From Pictodentalium vernedei (taxonomy: Eukaryota; Mollusca; Scaphopoda; Dentaliida; Dentaliidae): a DNA stretch of 64,000 nucleotides. A program made the position numbers and the translations under genes. Shown here piece by piece: positions 11,271-22,790 of this stretch. The notes below the pieces were generated by a model that ran no database searches, had not been told where the DNA came from, and saw only the letters and a list, made by a program, of their open reading frames with translations. Position 1 is the first letter of the stretch. Each line of letters opens with the position of its first letter. The DNA lies in contig CM062289.1 in NCBI GenBank assembly GCA_031216915.1, positions 449,878,866 to 449,942,865 of the forward strand, written 5' to 3'.

Positions 11271-12243
11271 CGGAGTCTCCGACTACTAAAAACGGTGACC
11301 CCGAGGTGTGCAGTATATCGAAAATATCGTTTGGTATTGGTATTCGTATCGGAGTTATGTTAATACAAAATACCGTACGCCTACCCGGGTAAATCACCTC
11401 CCAAAATACCGATACTGGCGTAGATCACCCACAAAATACCGATACTGACACAGAACCTGAAATTTAAATACCACCCAAATGTTTATTTGGGGTTGAGTTG
11501 TTTGAGGGTAGGTGTTTTTTTGTAAAGTCTCCTCCATTAACGACCATTGCTATATTGGTAAAGGGCTGTTTTATTGTGTTGAAGGTAAAATGCTATTTTA
11601 TAAACGCAGTGATAAAACTGATTTTACTAGCAAAAAACGCCAATTACTGTTGAATACTAAAATTCAATGAAATCTTCAAAAGACGGACTCACCCAAACCT
11701 TACAAGATGGCGAGGTATGCGTTCCCATCATTGTTCAGATCGATGTTTTCTGATTGTTTGCTGAACATCAAGTGCGTTTTTACTCTTACCTCTCACCCCA
11801 AATTCTCAAATTCTAACCTTCATTCGAGACAAGTAGCTCTTTGGTGACTTAAGAGCCGTATACAGTATACATTTCAGCAATAACCCGAATTATTTATTCA
11901 AATCAGTAGTAAATAAAATACAAAATATCGAAAGTGCTTCAACCACGACAGTTATAACAAAAGGTAATATGATTATCTGACAGAGAAAGTCGAAAATGTC
12001 AAATTGTCCAATATTTATGTAATTAACAATTAACCGGAACAGAATGCATACACAGCACGCTCACACTTAATATGATAAACTAAACTGTTATAAGACAAAT
12101 TAATTGATTAAGAACTAAACATGTGAATTTCCGTTGTACAACAACATCGCAGATCGTGTGAGATCCAGCACAGCTGCAATAAAATCAACGGCTGATACAG
12201 AAAGCTTTGATGTTTCTGAACATTTCATAACCCTTAAACATTG
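11271..12243. other. No gene seen; short direct repeats
   Basis: The only structure noticed is CAAAATACCGATACTG recurring at about 11403 and 11432, with a degenerate relative nearby. The remainder is AT-rich, without a recognisable frame. Confidence 0.4.
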
Positions 12244-12294
12244 GTGCCTGATAGGTTATTTATTTATTTATTTATTTATTTATTTTATAAATAT

Positions 12295-12353
<59 letters not shown>

Positions 12354-12425
12354 TGTTTAAGAGGGCACATATTTCTGCGCAATGGCTAATCGTGGCCGTA
12401 ATTTGGATATAAAGTCAAGTTCAGC
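12244..12425 (-). mobile_element. SINE 3' end with (TTTA)n tail
   Basis: A (TTTA)n tract at about 12258-12354 is followed by GTTTAAGAGGGCACATATTT and CGCAATGGCTAATCGTGG. The same order (tail, GTTTAAGGTCACATATTTCT, CACAATGGCTAATCATGACC) ends the SINE at 63147. The tRNA head is missing. Confidence 0.75.
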
Positions 12426-12690
12426 CAATCGTACATACCCATGTTGCTCATCTTACAGGATTTCCACCGCAGAAATTAGTCATCAGGCCCAATTCTACCA
12501 GTAAAATAGACCTTTTTTACCACAGTAAACAAACACTGCTTCCCATCCTGGGGTTCGGACGGGTGTTTGGGTATATTACAATCTCCCAAACCACCAGTCA
12601 AATTTTGTAAGAAAGTTGACGCTGTTGTGGTCTGTAACCGGTCTAGACCTTAAAAAGTTCACCACCTATGTTTTAAGATTCGAGCGTATG

Positions 12691-12753
12691 GAATATTTCA
12701 GTTGGTCGGAAAAGCGAACCAACGGTTCGCTTTTCCGACCAACTGAATTATTC
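12691..12753. repeat. Foldback, 30-bp arms
   Basis: Left arm 12691-12720, loop AAC, right arm 12724-12753; one mismatch in 30. The inner stem is TCGGAAAAGCGAACC / GGTTCGCTTTTCCGA. Confidence 0.9.
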
Positions 12754-13901
12754 CAGCTGACTCACTATAAAAGTACCATAAACATCCATTTTCGTGGAAT
12801 CAACACAAGAAATCTTTCCCAATAAAGAACCGATTTAACCGATTCTTTAATGAGATTATAAATATGTTAGCCATCTTATAAACTATATAATAATGAATGA
12901 AGACTCATCACGGTTGTTGTTTTATGATTACGTCACGTAGTACCCCCAATTATGTTAATATATTGATGTTTTCAGTGCTAAATAATTAATTATTGATGCG
13001 AATATCTTTTACCTGAGCATGAAAGAATATCTGTATATCTTTGTGGGTAAAGGGAGATCACATCACATTAAATCAACGGTAGTCTGTGCGCAACCTCCCC
13101 GAAAAGTGGGTAAACAAACAGCCTAGAGTAGCATCGGATTCTTTTCGGAATTAGACTGGTGTCCTGGGAGTATGTGTGCATTATTGGTACAAACGATACC
13201 TACTGTTTTTGATTTGGTACCAGAAAACGTACGTGAAAACGAAAATTTCCTTCCGGTCACTCATGAGCTTAAGCTGGTACCTTCTCAAAAACCGGAAGTA
13301 TGCCCTATATATTTTTGATATCGACATTATTCTCAGCGTCCATATTTTTTAGGTTGTCAGATACGTCATAATCCCGACGCATTCGCTGCACATCGCCAGA
13401 AAGCGCTCAGTGCGTGATTCTCGCACAACTTAATGACATTCCACTCGGAAGCCGAAATACGAAGAAAGGCTAAATTAAAATTGATTACCCAGTCCATTGA
13501 GACCTCGAATCTGATTACATAAGCATCGCGATATAATTCACAAAGTGATAAATTCAAGTTCGAAGTATACACCAAGGTCCTGCATGCCGTGGAGTTGGCA
13601 GATTGTTTGTCGCTTGTATGCCATTCACAAGGAATTTATTTAAAAAGGGCAATATTCAAGATGGGAATTTCGCAAAGTTTGCATTTCAAGCTTTATAATG
13701 ATAGGACTGTTGGAATTATGTCGTGCAGAAATGCGCTGATCGAGTGCGACGGAAACAATTGAAAATTGAAGGCCAAGTGGAGTTTGGTACTCCAACTGTA
13801 AATGCGGGAGGGGGGTTATTATCATATTATCCTTGAATGCTCAGCGTTAGTCAATACTTGAAAAAGTATTTTTTTTATCACTCCATGCAAGTGCACTTTG
13901 A
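12754..13901. other. No gene or repeat recognised
   Basis: Frames are short and unsupported. Contains simple AT-rich text and two GGTACC-type words near 13216 and 13275. Confidence 0.4.
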
Positions 13902-14152
13902 TTAATCTTTTACCTAACATGAAAAGCAGACGACACTTGCAAAAAAAATTCTTGAATAACTAATTTTTTTCATTTTTTGTCTTAAAAACATAGGTTATGA
14001 CCCCTCATTGGAACGAGCTCGACGAGCTCGTTCCAATGAGGGGTCATAACCTATGTTTTTGAGACAAAAAATGAAAAAATAATGAAAATTAATTGGCGAT
14101 TTTTGAGCTGGGGGGGGGGGGGGGTTGGCCGCTACGTTGGGTAAAAGGTTAA
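13902..14152 (+). mobile_element. Hairpin MITE, type I
   Basis: TTAA at 13902-13905 and 14149-14152. Left end CTTTTACCTAACATG, right end CGTTGGGTAAAAGG. The central hairpin has arms of about 60 bp around one unpaired A: CCCCTCATTGGAACGAGCTCG, A, CGAGCTCGTTCCAATGAGG, continuing outward through CATAGGTTATG / CATAACCTATG and GTCTTAAAAA / TTTTTGAGAC. The right flank has a G15 run (14110-14124) where other copies read GAATAGCGCTGGCCGGTTTT. Confidence 0.92.
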
Positions 14153-14278
14153 GACAACTGTTGTCGAGTACGGCGAAAAAATAAATCGTTTGGTTCAGAG
14201 TACACGCAAGGGAAAAATGGGGTAGTTGTGTCGAGATTTATTTATTTATTTTAATATTTTATTTTCTCATAGGCTCGC

Positions 14279-14460
14279 TTAACCCTTTACCAAATGTAAC
14301 CGCAAAAACGGGCCAATCTTATCTACAAAAATCGCCATTCATCTTCATTATTTTTTCATTTTATATTTCAAAAACATAGCTTTCAGTTTTTGTCCCCAAA
14401 ACACAGCTTATGACCCCTGACGAGCTCGTTCTAGTGGGGGTCATAAGCTATGTTTTTCCA
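14279..14460 (-). mobile_element. Hairpin MITE type I, truncated
   Basis: Reverse orientation. TTAACCCTTTACC at 14279, then AAAAATCGCCATTCATCTTC as in the other copies. The hairpin is shortened (CTTATGACCCCTGACGAGCTC, then CTAGTGGGGGTCATAAG). The element stops where a LINE fragment begins. Confidence 0.75.
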
Positions 14461-14660
14461 TACTTTATCGAAGTCTTTACTGACGTCACAAAAGACAACT
14501 CCAACTTCTTTGCCTTCGTCGTGTACACTGCAGCATGAGCTATAAACATTGACAGTTGAAGTACAGCAGAATCGACTGGCATAAAACCTGTTTGCAGCTG
14601 ACCCAGTAAGTCATTCTCCTGTAGGAAACGCCGCCGTTTCCTGCTTTCAAACACCTCACC
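14456..14660 (-). pseudogene. LINE RT fragment including motif A
   Basis: In minus sense: RRFLQENDLLGQLQTGF, DSAVLQLSMFIAHAAV, then VVFCDVSKDFDKVWK, the RT motif A with its catalytic aspartate. Only about 65 codons remain. The fragment is cut by the MITE on one side and joins an opposite-strand LINE piece on the other. Confidence 0.8.
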
Positions 14661-14661
14661 G

Positions 14662-15060
14662 TTGCAAATGGGGGCAAATGGGGTCCGAATCAAATTATAC
14701 AAAGCTTTCACCAGACCCATACGGGAATACGGGGCTATCGTGGCCTCTAACAGCACCTACATCAATGTGTTCAAATACCACCTTGTCCGAAACCATGAGC
14801 TCCGTGTGGCGCTCCGAGCCGGCTTCAGCACCCCAAAAGCCACAAAACACGAAATGGCGAACAAAGTACCCGTCGAATCTAAACTAAACTTAAACTTAAA
14901 GAAATTCTCACAAGTTTGCTAGACAGTCAATTAATTAAGAAAATATACGCACCATGTAATATATCGAAAGTTCTAAACCTAGATACACACAGATACCGGT
15001 CCACCCATACTACCCAAAAACGGGCATGTAAATAAACCAGAGTGAGACTGGACAAGTTAA
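14662..15060 (+). pseudogene. LINE RT C-terminal fragment
   Basis: The frame 14662-14922 reads RIKLYKAFTRPIREYGAIVA and RNHELRVALRAGFSTPKA. This matches the post-catalytic part of Jockey-like RTs (compare LLLYKAIGCPVLEYG in the LINE at 32.5 kb). Stops follow. It lies head-to-head with the minus-strand RT fragment, so the pair could be one copy with an inverted 5' part. Confidence 0.6.
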
Positions 15061-15397
15061 GTTTCCAGCAGTTCTTCCTGTTCCCTCATGTGTTCATATC
15101 ACAGGCTGAGAGCTGATACATTGCCAAAGTTGCTGGACTCTGACACGTATCCTACTCCCAACTACTTCCACGCGCAATCTCTCGTCCCCTCAACATACCT
15201 ACACTCGTGTTGTTTATTCATTATTTTTTTTTATATATATTTCATTATTTTCCCCCCACTAACCGTTATGGATCTATCTATAATTCTACCACCCATCCCC
15301 GAGGTGGGCGTGGCACCACATTCCGGGATGTGAGCGTTGGTCCTGCTGAACTTACCCACACAGCCTTTTCTAACGGACAAGTAATAACCCAACACCT
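15061..15397. other. No gene recognised
   Basis: Possibly the 3' tail of the LINE fragment before it. GAGCGTTGGTCCTGC (near 15330) recurs at about 42998, so part of this is repetitive. Confidence 0.3.
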
Positions 15398-15657
15398 GTA
15401 ACCGTTATGGAGGGAGCACGGTGGCTCAGTGGTAGTCTGTTGAACTTCTATGCTGGAAGTCCCGAGTTCGATCCCCGTCCGGGACGACCCGCATTCTGTC
15501 CTTGGGCAAGGCACTTCATCCCGATTGCCTACATAGGGGCACGATAACACCCTCTACTAAGGCGTATATACTGCACGTCGATGGTGCACATGTCTTCAAC
15601 CGCTGTAATCCTGCTTAAACTCCAATAAAATAAATAAATAAATAAGTAACCGTTATG
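15398..15657 (+). mobile_element. tRNA-derived SINE, short form, with target-site duplication
   Basis: The 12-bp direct repeat GTAACCGTTATG flanks the element (15398-15409, 15646-15657). Inside are a pol III A box GTGGCTCAGTGG (15421-15432), a B box GAGTTCGATCC (15464-15474), the body motif GTCCTTGGGCAAG (15498-15510) and an AATAAATAAATA tail. Compared with the copy at 44833 it lacks the section ending in CTCCGGCTTCCTCCACCC. The internal promoter would drive RNA polymerase III transcription; movement would need a LINE. Confidence 0.92.
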
Positions 15658-16495
15658 AAAACGTTCGAGGCGGTATCAGAACCCTAGAAGTTCTGATTGG
15701 TGCAACCCCGTTGGGGCGTTTTCTTTCAACTTCAACCTATTCAGCTTGTCAAGAACCAAGAAATACCAGTCAGACACCTACTACTTAATTTCATGCATGC
15801 TGCTGGCGGATATTCCTGCCAGGATAGGATGTTGTATATCACAGAAATAAGCAAAATTTGAGCATATTTTCTCTCAGTAAATTGAATGGATTTTTTTCAT
15901 CAATGATCTCCCATGTTAAATTTAGATTAATTTTTCATCAAATCTAGTCATGGCTGCTTCACAGCAGCCATGACTAGATTTGGAGACAAATATCTTGAAA
16001 ATACTCAGCGGGCTAAGTGTTAAGTCAAAGCTTTAATAAGTTCGCTTAAAAAAAGTTCAAAATGTTACTCGGATATTAAATGAAGAATAAAAATGTGTGT
16101 AACGGGTGTAGTTTCCCTCTTTAAGGATTTCCCACTCTATTTTGTGTGAAAAAATCACAGTCATGCAATGGTAAAATGTACAGTGATAAATTGTTTGGGT
16201 TCATTATCTTTTATTAGTGACAAAAAAATCAGGATTGCTTCACTATTTCCCTTTGTTATTACTGTAATTTAGTGAGAACATCTATTTCCATTAAATCAGT
16301 TGAGTGCAAACTGAAAGCCCGAAGTAATAAATCTGAAAAACTGCTGATTTGCTATCAGTTCAGTCCATTAAGTTCAACTATTACGATTTTTAACCCATTC
16401 TTACATCTGAAATAACAATATTTAGCACAAAGGATATATTATCTATTGTTAACCTCAAGCCAGTCATTATTTTTATATTATATAAATAGGTAAAC
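15658..16495. other. No gene seen; one small foldback
   Basis: A perfect 19-bp inverted repeat, AAATCTAGTCATGGCTGCT, lies at 15940-15958 and 15963-15981 with a 4-nt loop. Otherwise AT-rich text. Confidence 0.6.
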
Positions 16496-16640
16496 TGTAA
16501 TTCCGTCCAGCTAGAAATTCCAACTTTGATTATCTCCCTTTATATGCAATGGGCTATTTTTTCGAAAGTTTGTAATTCCGCCCAGCTAGAATCTCCACAG
16601 ATACGCAATGGGCTACTTTCCGGGCGGGATTTACTGTATT
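16496..16640. repeat. Direct repeat, about 73 bp apart
   Basis: GTAATTCCG-CCAGCTAGAA and later GCAATGGGCTA occur twice in the same order, starting near 16498 and 16571. Confidence 0.7.
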
Positions 16641-16664
16641 GGGACGGGAGGATCCGCTAGTTAA

Positions 16665-17216
<552 letters not shown>

Positions 17217-17640
17217 GATTCAAGTGGGGTGGATATTCCCACCCTGTCTCTCATATTGTAACCTTTGTTATACCTGGTACTTAACACGTTCCTATTTATA
17301 TACTTTATTCGGAACAAAGCTGGGTGTGAGATATATAAAGTGCCTTGGGGTTATGTGTGATATTATGCACTCAGAAAAATCCAGGTTCTCCATGGCATTC
17401 TGGAATACCCGGGCTCCTGTAATACTTATAACATTGATTTTTAACCGCTTCCCCTTCTAACTTGCACGCTGAGTTCAAAAGAGCCAGTTTATCATTTTGA
17501 GTGCGAGAGTTACAGTCCCTGATTCGAGCGCCATCTGAAAATGTCGTCCGTCACAGTGGTTGTGTGGAAAAAGGTATGGTTGCCGACTGGCTCGAAAGCA
17601 TCGGTTTGGACGAATTGATAGGTGTTTTTAGATGGGTTAT
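17217..17640. other. No gene or repeat recognised
   Basis: Short unsupported frames only. Confidence 0.35.
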
Positions 17641-18050
17641 ATAAAAGAGTTATTTTGATGGGTTATATAAAAAGGACGCGCCAGCTTTGGATGAGTACCT
17701 GGATGGATCGTTTAGGAGAAATTGTTGTTCAAAGTGAGATCCAAGTCACTGGAGTTGAGGGGGAGGATGGGGAAAAGCGAGGAAAGAGTGTGCCAAATGC
17801 GTAACGTAGGTGTAACGGAGGCCCTGGAACATTTCATTTTAGGATGCCCCAAATATTTGCCTAGAAGAACAGGACTCTTTGGGGAACTAATGAAAAAATG
17901 GGATTGAAACATGAAGGATAACTGGATAATTGGATGAGGAATGACATGAGGAAATGGGCCAATTTTATAGTTTGGGAGATCGAGAAAGCGCCAATGAGGG
18001 GAATTATGCGAAACAGTTTTTGACTGAATGCTAGAAAAAAAGGATTGATT
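17641..18050 (+). pseudogene. LINE C-terminal fragment with CXXC...HF...C motif
   Basis: The frame 17722-17904 has LFKVRSKSLELRG, KSEERVCQ, then GVTEALEHFILGCPKYL. Many LINE ORF2 proteins end in such a Cys/His motif. The same block is at 48 kb (minus), where the first pair is intact CQMC; here its second cysteine is Arg. Broken by stops on both sides. Confidence 0.75.
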
Positions 18051-18345
18051 GATATTCTGGAGTTCCCGAGTTTTAGCATTGGTATTTAAGGGAACCTTAA
18101 TATTTGGTATTCTGAATTATCCAGGAACCCAACCCGTATATTTGGTATTCTGGCAACCAGTATGTATTGGTATTTGGGAGAACCCAAAATGTTTTCGAAC
18201 CTTATAGTACCAATTTTGCTACTCTGGAGAACTAATACATTTGGTATTCTGGAATTCCAAATGTCGTTTAGTATTCTGTAGTACCGGTACCTTTATTTTG
18301 GTACTCCTATGATCACAAGTGGAGTACCAAATTTGGTACTCTTGA
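18051..18345. repeat. Degenerate GGTATTCTGG minisatellite
   Basis: TTTGGTATTCTGG and variants alternate with AACC-type spacers about every 30-45 bp. Too diverged to give a firm unit length. Confidence 0.55.
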
Positions 18346-19056
18346 AAACACAGAGCTAATTTTAGGTATTTGTAGCGAGTGTTGCCCTATATTGGAGACA
18401 ATTTGGATTGCTTTGTTATATGAAACTTGCATTAGGCTATTTGTCGGGGAGGGGGTGAGGGTGGGAGGAGATCGAAAATTTACGCCACTGGATAGATTAC
18501 AAAACATTCTTATTGAAATAATAGAGCCATTTTCAAGAATGTTAAACACCAGGGTTTAGAAAAGCAGAGCTGTCGATATCGTTTTTGTTTCAAGGTCTCG
18601 ATTGGATTGCGGCATTGAAAATGCTGACAAGAGATAGATAAACTAATCGTATTATTATTGAAATAATCAGAGCATAATTAAGTGCACTGATGTTCTTTGT
18701 CTTAAAAAGCATTCTTCGATCAATAAAGGCAATTTTGATACATTTTCTGTATTATTTTATATCTTACCTCGTACAAGTATCTGGGAATTTAATTGGTTCA
18801 AAGACGTCAAATGCAGACTGCATATGAAACCATATATTGTCTGTCAACATCAATATACGCTGACAGCTATGGGTAATCCCCCCTTTGTTCATTGATTATT
18901 CAAAATGGCGGCAGCCGATAAACGCTTCAAGTTGAAAGGTTGAGTGTTGGAAGCCCATGTTTGGTCTGAAGTGCAGGTTAGGCAACTTAAAAGGCTTCAT
19001 ATTCTGTGGATGTGCGTCATGTTACCGTCGAAATGAAACTGTTTGGTATGTATGAA
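18346..19056. other. No gene or repeat recognised
   Basis: No convincing frame on either strand. Confidence 0.35.
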
Positions 19057-19122
19057 TTTGCCTTGTTACAATTTATTGGAGAGTGCCTGTAGGCTCTCTC
19101 CCATAAATTGTAACAAGGCAAA
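19057..19122. repeat. Foldback, about 27-bp arms
   Basis: TTTGCCTTGTTACAATTTAT and its mirror ATAAATTGTAACAAGGCAAA around a spacer of about 13 bp. Confidence 0.85.
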
Positions 19123-19217
19123 GACACGGGAACACATTGTGAGAATTCTCTCATTTAATTTTGATCGCTGTTGTTATTAGTTCTGTGCATCGATGCAGCA
19201 GTCGGTAAGATATATTC

Positions 19218-19357
19218 GTTACACAGTTTGTTGGTGGCCTAAATATGGTATATATGGTGTCAGTTAATTCCATATTGGACTCGAGCGAAGCTCGAGTCCA
19301 ATATGGAATTAACTGACACCATATATACCATATTAGGCCACCAACAAACTGTGTAAC
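19218..19357. repeat. Near-perfect foldback, 69-bp arms, 3-nt loop
   Basis: Arms at 19218-19286 and 19290-19357 differ by one inserted base. The stem tip is GGACTCGAGC / GCTCGAGTCC with loop GAA. The outer end is GTTACACAG / CTGTGTAAC. No coding content. Confidence 0.93.
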
Positions 19358-20289
19358 TAATAATATTATTTCTGTTATTGATAAATTCGTTCTGCGAGAT
19401 GCCACACTCTCTCAAAAGTGGTATTCCATTACCAGAAATCAAATTGTAAATTCAATATTTCAACGAATCAGTAACCGCCTGCGTACTTTCATCTTACTGC
19501 ATTTTCTGTGACACCTGTTTAAGGTTCGAACGTTAGAATACAGATCATAAAATTCATGTATTTGTTAAGACTTTGCTCCCACGTGCAGATCAATATCATT
19601 CTATTTTTCTGATACCACTACCTTTTTCAAAATCTTAGCTTATATGGCAGGTGCGGACTAGGCCAAGAAAAGTTACCGGGGAATGCACCAAGGGGGCCCC
19701 AGAACCGCGCGGAGAAAATTTTGATTTTGCGAACTGAACGAACGCGGCTTTCTTGCATCTGGGCGATCAATCGCAGGCCACACCGAGGACAACTCGATGG
19801 CAATTTTGTATCATCTTCATCAATAATTCGACAAAAATGGTTCTACGAGTGGGGAGCACCCATCGCGAAGACCATAGTTCGGCCCAATCGGAGAAAATAT
19901 TAATTTTGAAATTGAAGGAGCATTTTTTTCCTTTCATCTGAGAAATCAATGAAATGGCAAACTGGAATGCAGGCGTATCTAAATGTCCTCCATGTGGACT
20001 GCCATTTCGACATACCGGCAATCTTTGCAATCAGACCCGTTTCGCCTTTTGGTCATTTTCACGAAATTCCACGTACCAACAGGTGTTGGGCTGCATCAAT
20101 TTGGGGGCCACAGGACGGGGTTGGGGGTGGGGGGGGGCAATAGGGGACACATCGGGAATTTTCCCGGTGGACCATATAGCCAATCTGCCTCTGTTATAAC
20201 AGTACAGACACGTGATGGCAATATATCACGAATGCGCCTACATACGTAGTTCTATACTGCAGCTTTACCATCGTGATTCATTTATTTTT
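19358..20289. other. No gene recognised; weak internal similarity
   Basis: GGAGAAAATTTTGATTTTG (about 19710) and GGAGAAAATATTAATTTTG (about 19890) head two loosely similar stretches some 180 bp apart. No function inferred. Confidence 0.3.
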
Positions 20290-20625
20290 TATCCAGGGTC
20301 CTATCGCGTCGAACAGCTTTTTGGGTGGAGGAAATCGGACTACCCAGGGAGAACCTTCGATCAGCGGCGAATAACTACCGGACTCTCAAAGTTACCAACC
20401 CAACACGAGTTGGGTTTGCAGTGGTTGAAGGCATGTTGTACCATCGATGCACAGTACGCCTTAGTACCAACGCGCCCCCAATGTGGCAACTAGATTTGCG
20501 TGTCTTGTCCAAGGACATAACACGGAAGCTGCGGGTCATTGTCGAACCTATGACCTTTCAACCTGAAGTTCAGTACTCTAATAAATTAGCCACGCGCTCC
20601 CCACAGTGGCAGTTGTGTAACCCTT
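20290..20625 (-). mobile_element. Diverged tRNA-type SINE
   Basis: In plus-strand order the SINE parts are recognisable although mutated: GGGTGGAGGAAATCGGACTA, GAGAACCTTCGATCAGCGGC, CGATGCACAGTACGCCTTAG, and the inverted body motif GTCTTGTCCAAGGACA. It is the oldest SINE copy in the window. Confidence 0.75.
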
Positions 20626-20748
20626 TCACCCGTGAAGTCCTGAATGTGAGCCACAAAACAATACAGTCATATGAAAACGGACGAATTCACATCGCATTTG
20701 CAAGGGGGTCAGTAATATCCAATATGATATAACTGGACTTTGTTCTGT

Positions 20749-20993
20749 TAACCTATTATTAACATAATGGTATTAACTGGTCAGCCCTATTCACAAAACT
20801 CGTCATTCCTATTTTCGTATTTGTTTTCCCTTTTTTGTCTCAAAACATAGCTTATTACTCTTTATTGAAACCACATGAGCTCGTTTCAATGGGAAGGTCA
20901 TAAGCTACGTTTTTTGGGGTGAAAATGGACTTTAGTTAGTTTTTCAATAACTATTTGGCAAGTGTCGTCTGCCATTCGTGTATGATGAAAGGT
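20749..20993 (-). mobile_element. Hairpin MITE type I, decayed copy
   Basis: Reverse orientation with GGTCAGCCCTATTCACAAAA at one end and GGCAAGTGTCGTCTGCC at the other. The hairpin is eroded: CATAGCTTATTACTCTTTAT and AATGGGAAGGTCATAAGCTA. Confidence 0.75.
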
Positions 20994-21169
20994 TCTGCTG
21001 AGACCATGCAACTATTATGTGATGCAATTTGGGCGTCATAAACAAACAGCGATTGGTTCAGTAGCGTCAGATAGTAATGTGTTGGTATGGGGTGGGGGTG
21101 ATTATGAGTTCGCTTGAGAAACTGATAGCGGGTTTTTGATTCTGAACCTTCTTAATTACCAAGGGTTGG

Positions 21170-21310
21170 CATTAACACAAAAATCTCTGATCAAGGTTGT
21201 GATTAACAATGTCCACAATCATTGAAGCAAATTCCAATTTTTTCTCGTAAGCATTCTGTGAGCTTACCGTATCGAATGTTTTTCCATAATCCACCATTAT
21301 AGTGTCTGTG
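21170..21310 (-). pseudogene. Possible LINE RT motif A fragment
   Basis: In minus sense the text reads TIMVDYGKTFDTVSSQN, like the VDY.KAFD-V core of RTE-type reverse transcriptases. Very short and isolated, so tentative. Confidence 0.45.
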
Positions 21311-21377
21311 TGAAAAAAATACGATCGCATCATTTTAATTTGGACACTCCAATATCTTTATCAAGCGTAGTCCACCA

Positions 21378-21737
21378 TATTGTCCCATGAGTTCCAATGT
21401 GTTCTATGTGCCTACTGGCAGCCTACTGGTGGCATACTGGTGGCCTACTGGCAGCCTACTGGTGGCCTACTGGCAGCCTACTGGTGGCCTAATGGCAGCC
21501 TACTGGTGGCCTACTGGCAGCCTACTGGTGGCCTAATGTCAGCCTACTGGTGGCCTAATGGCAGCCTACTGGTGGCCTACTGGCAGCCTACTGGTGGCCT
21601 ACTGGCAGCCTACTGGTGGCCTACTGGCAGCCTACTGGTGGCCTACTGGCAGCCTACTGGTGGCCTACTGACAGCCTACGGGTGGCCTACTGGCAGCCTA
21701 CTGGCACATAGAACACATTGGAACTCATGGGACGATA
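21378..21737. mobile_element. TIR element with an 11/22-bp minisatellite core
   Basis: Perfect 31-bp inverted ends begin GTCCCATGAGTTCCAATGTG near 21382 and mirror to 21733; one mismatch extends them to 35 bp. Between them are some 27 copies of an 11-bp unit alternating GCCTACTGGTG and GCCTACTGGCA, with a few substitutions. A 126-codon frame across it is made only of the repeat and is not a gene. Confidence 0.9.
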
Positions 21738-22469
21738 TAACACTTTTAGTCCTAAAATAAGGTCTAGAAACAAATTAGAGAAATGTTGACATGATTGGTT
21801 GAATCAGTCACGTGCTGAATTTTTCAAGGAATTCCCATCAAAAACACACCAATAGTCAGTTGGATCCACAATTCATGAAATCGCCTCATTTTATGGAGTA
21901 TTCAGCAGTGATGCAGAAAACTGAAGAAAGTGCCGTAATAATTTTTTCAAAAAGTATATTTGTTTAAGAGTTGTTTATAATATCTTAGATTTCATCACTT
22001 CTGTCTGCCACATTTCAAGGCCAGTAACTCCCATTCAGTCAGTTTGTACTTTTATACCTGTAGACGAACATTAGTCATTATTGTGCACAGCCCCGTTTAC
22101 CAGGGTACAAAAATATGCGTGATTGCTCTGATTGAATGCCATACTGAAGGAATTCCACTCGAGACGGAATAGTTTTCATCGTGGCTCTCCATAGGCCATT
22201 TTATGATTGCTGAGGATACACGAGCTGAATTTATGGAGATTGAAAATAAATGTGTCCTCACCTTCTGTACCCAATGGGTTACGTGCGCGACTATTCTTTA
22301 AAAGTCATTTGTTTTATACGAGCATTGGATTGACGAGCCACTTGACGCACTATCTTGTAATTCTGGGAACGCCAAAGTGTTGGGGTGATACCCGGAAAAA
22401 CCATAAAGGAGTGGATTTGTACACGCGATGAAAATTACACCATTGCACCAAGTACATTCATGTGAAAAT
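21738..22469. other. No gene or repeat recognised
   Basis: Short frames only, no family resemblance seen. Confidence 0.35.
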
Positions 22470-22790
22470 ATTTATTTGTCCGAATTAGGCCTGAAAATAA
22501 GCCGTCTGACATTTGCAGAATGTGGTCCTCAGAGGGTGAATTTGATCTTGCTATCCCATACAGTGGGCCAGTTTATCCTCTAGGTACCTCGTTCTGTTTA
22601 GGTTTGAGACCCTGATTCAGTTTGAGGTTTAGAGAGGGTAAATTTAGTGATGCTACCCTGCTGTGCAGGGTAGCATCACTAAATTCACCCTCTGGGGACC
22701 TCATTTTGCAGATGTCAGTCTGCTTATTTTCTGGCTTGGTCCGAATGAGGCTTAAACCATCGTTCATGTGGACAAACGAAATGTCTCCAT
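22470..22790. repeat. Three related segments in inverted order
   Basis: A hairpin at 22633-22693 has 29-bp arms, loop TGT and one mismatch (stem tip GATGCTACCCTGC). Outside it, the segment at about 22490-22560 (AGAGGGTGAATTT) is inverted relative to 22680-22740 (AAATTCACCCTCT then TTTTGCAGATGTCAG). So there is a larger imperfect inverted repeat around the hairpin. Confidence 0.8.

Noticed and set aside
15410..15484. Stand-alone tRNA gene
   Set aside because: The A and B boxes belong to a SINE with body, tail and target duplication; the head does not fold into a convincing cloverleaf by eye.
21380..21760. 126-codon frame of Tyr-Trp-Pro-Thr-Gly repeats
   Set aside because: Made only of the 11-bp minisatellite within a TIR element; length depends on copy number.
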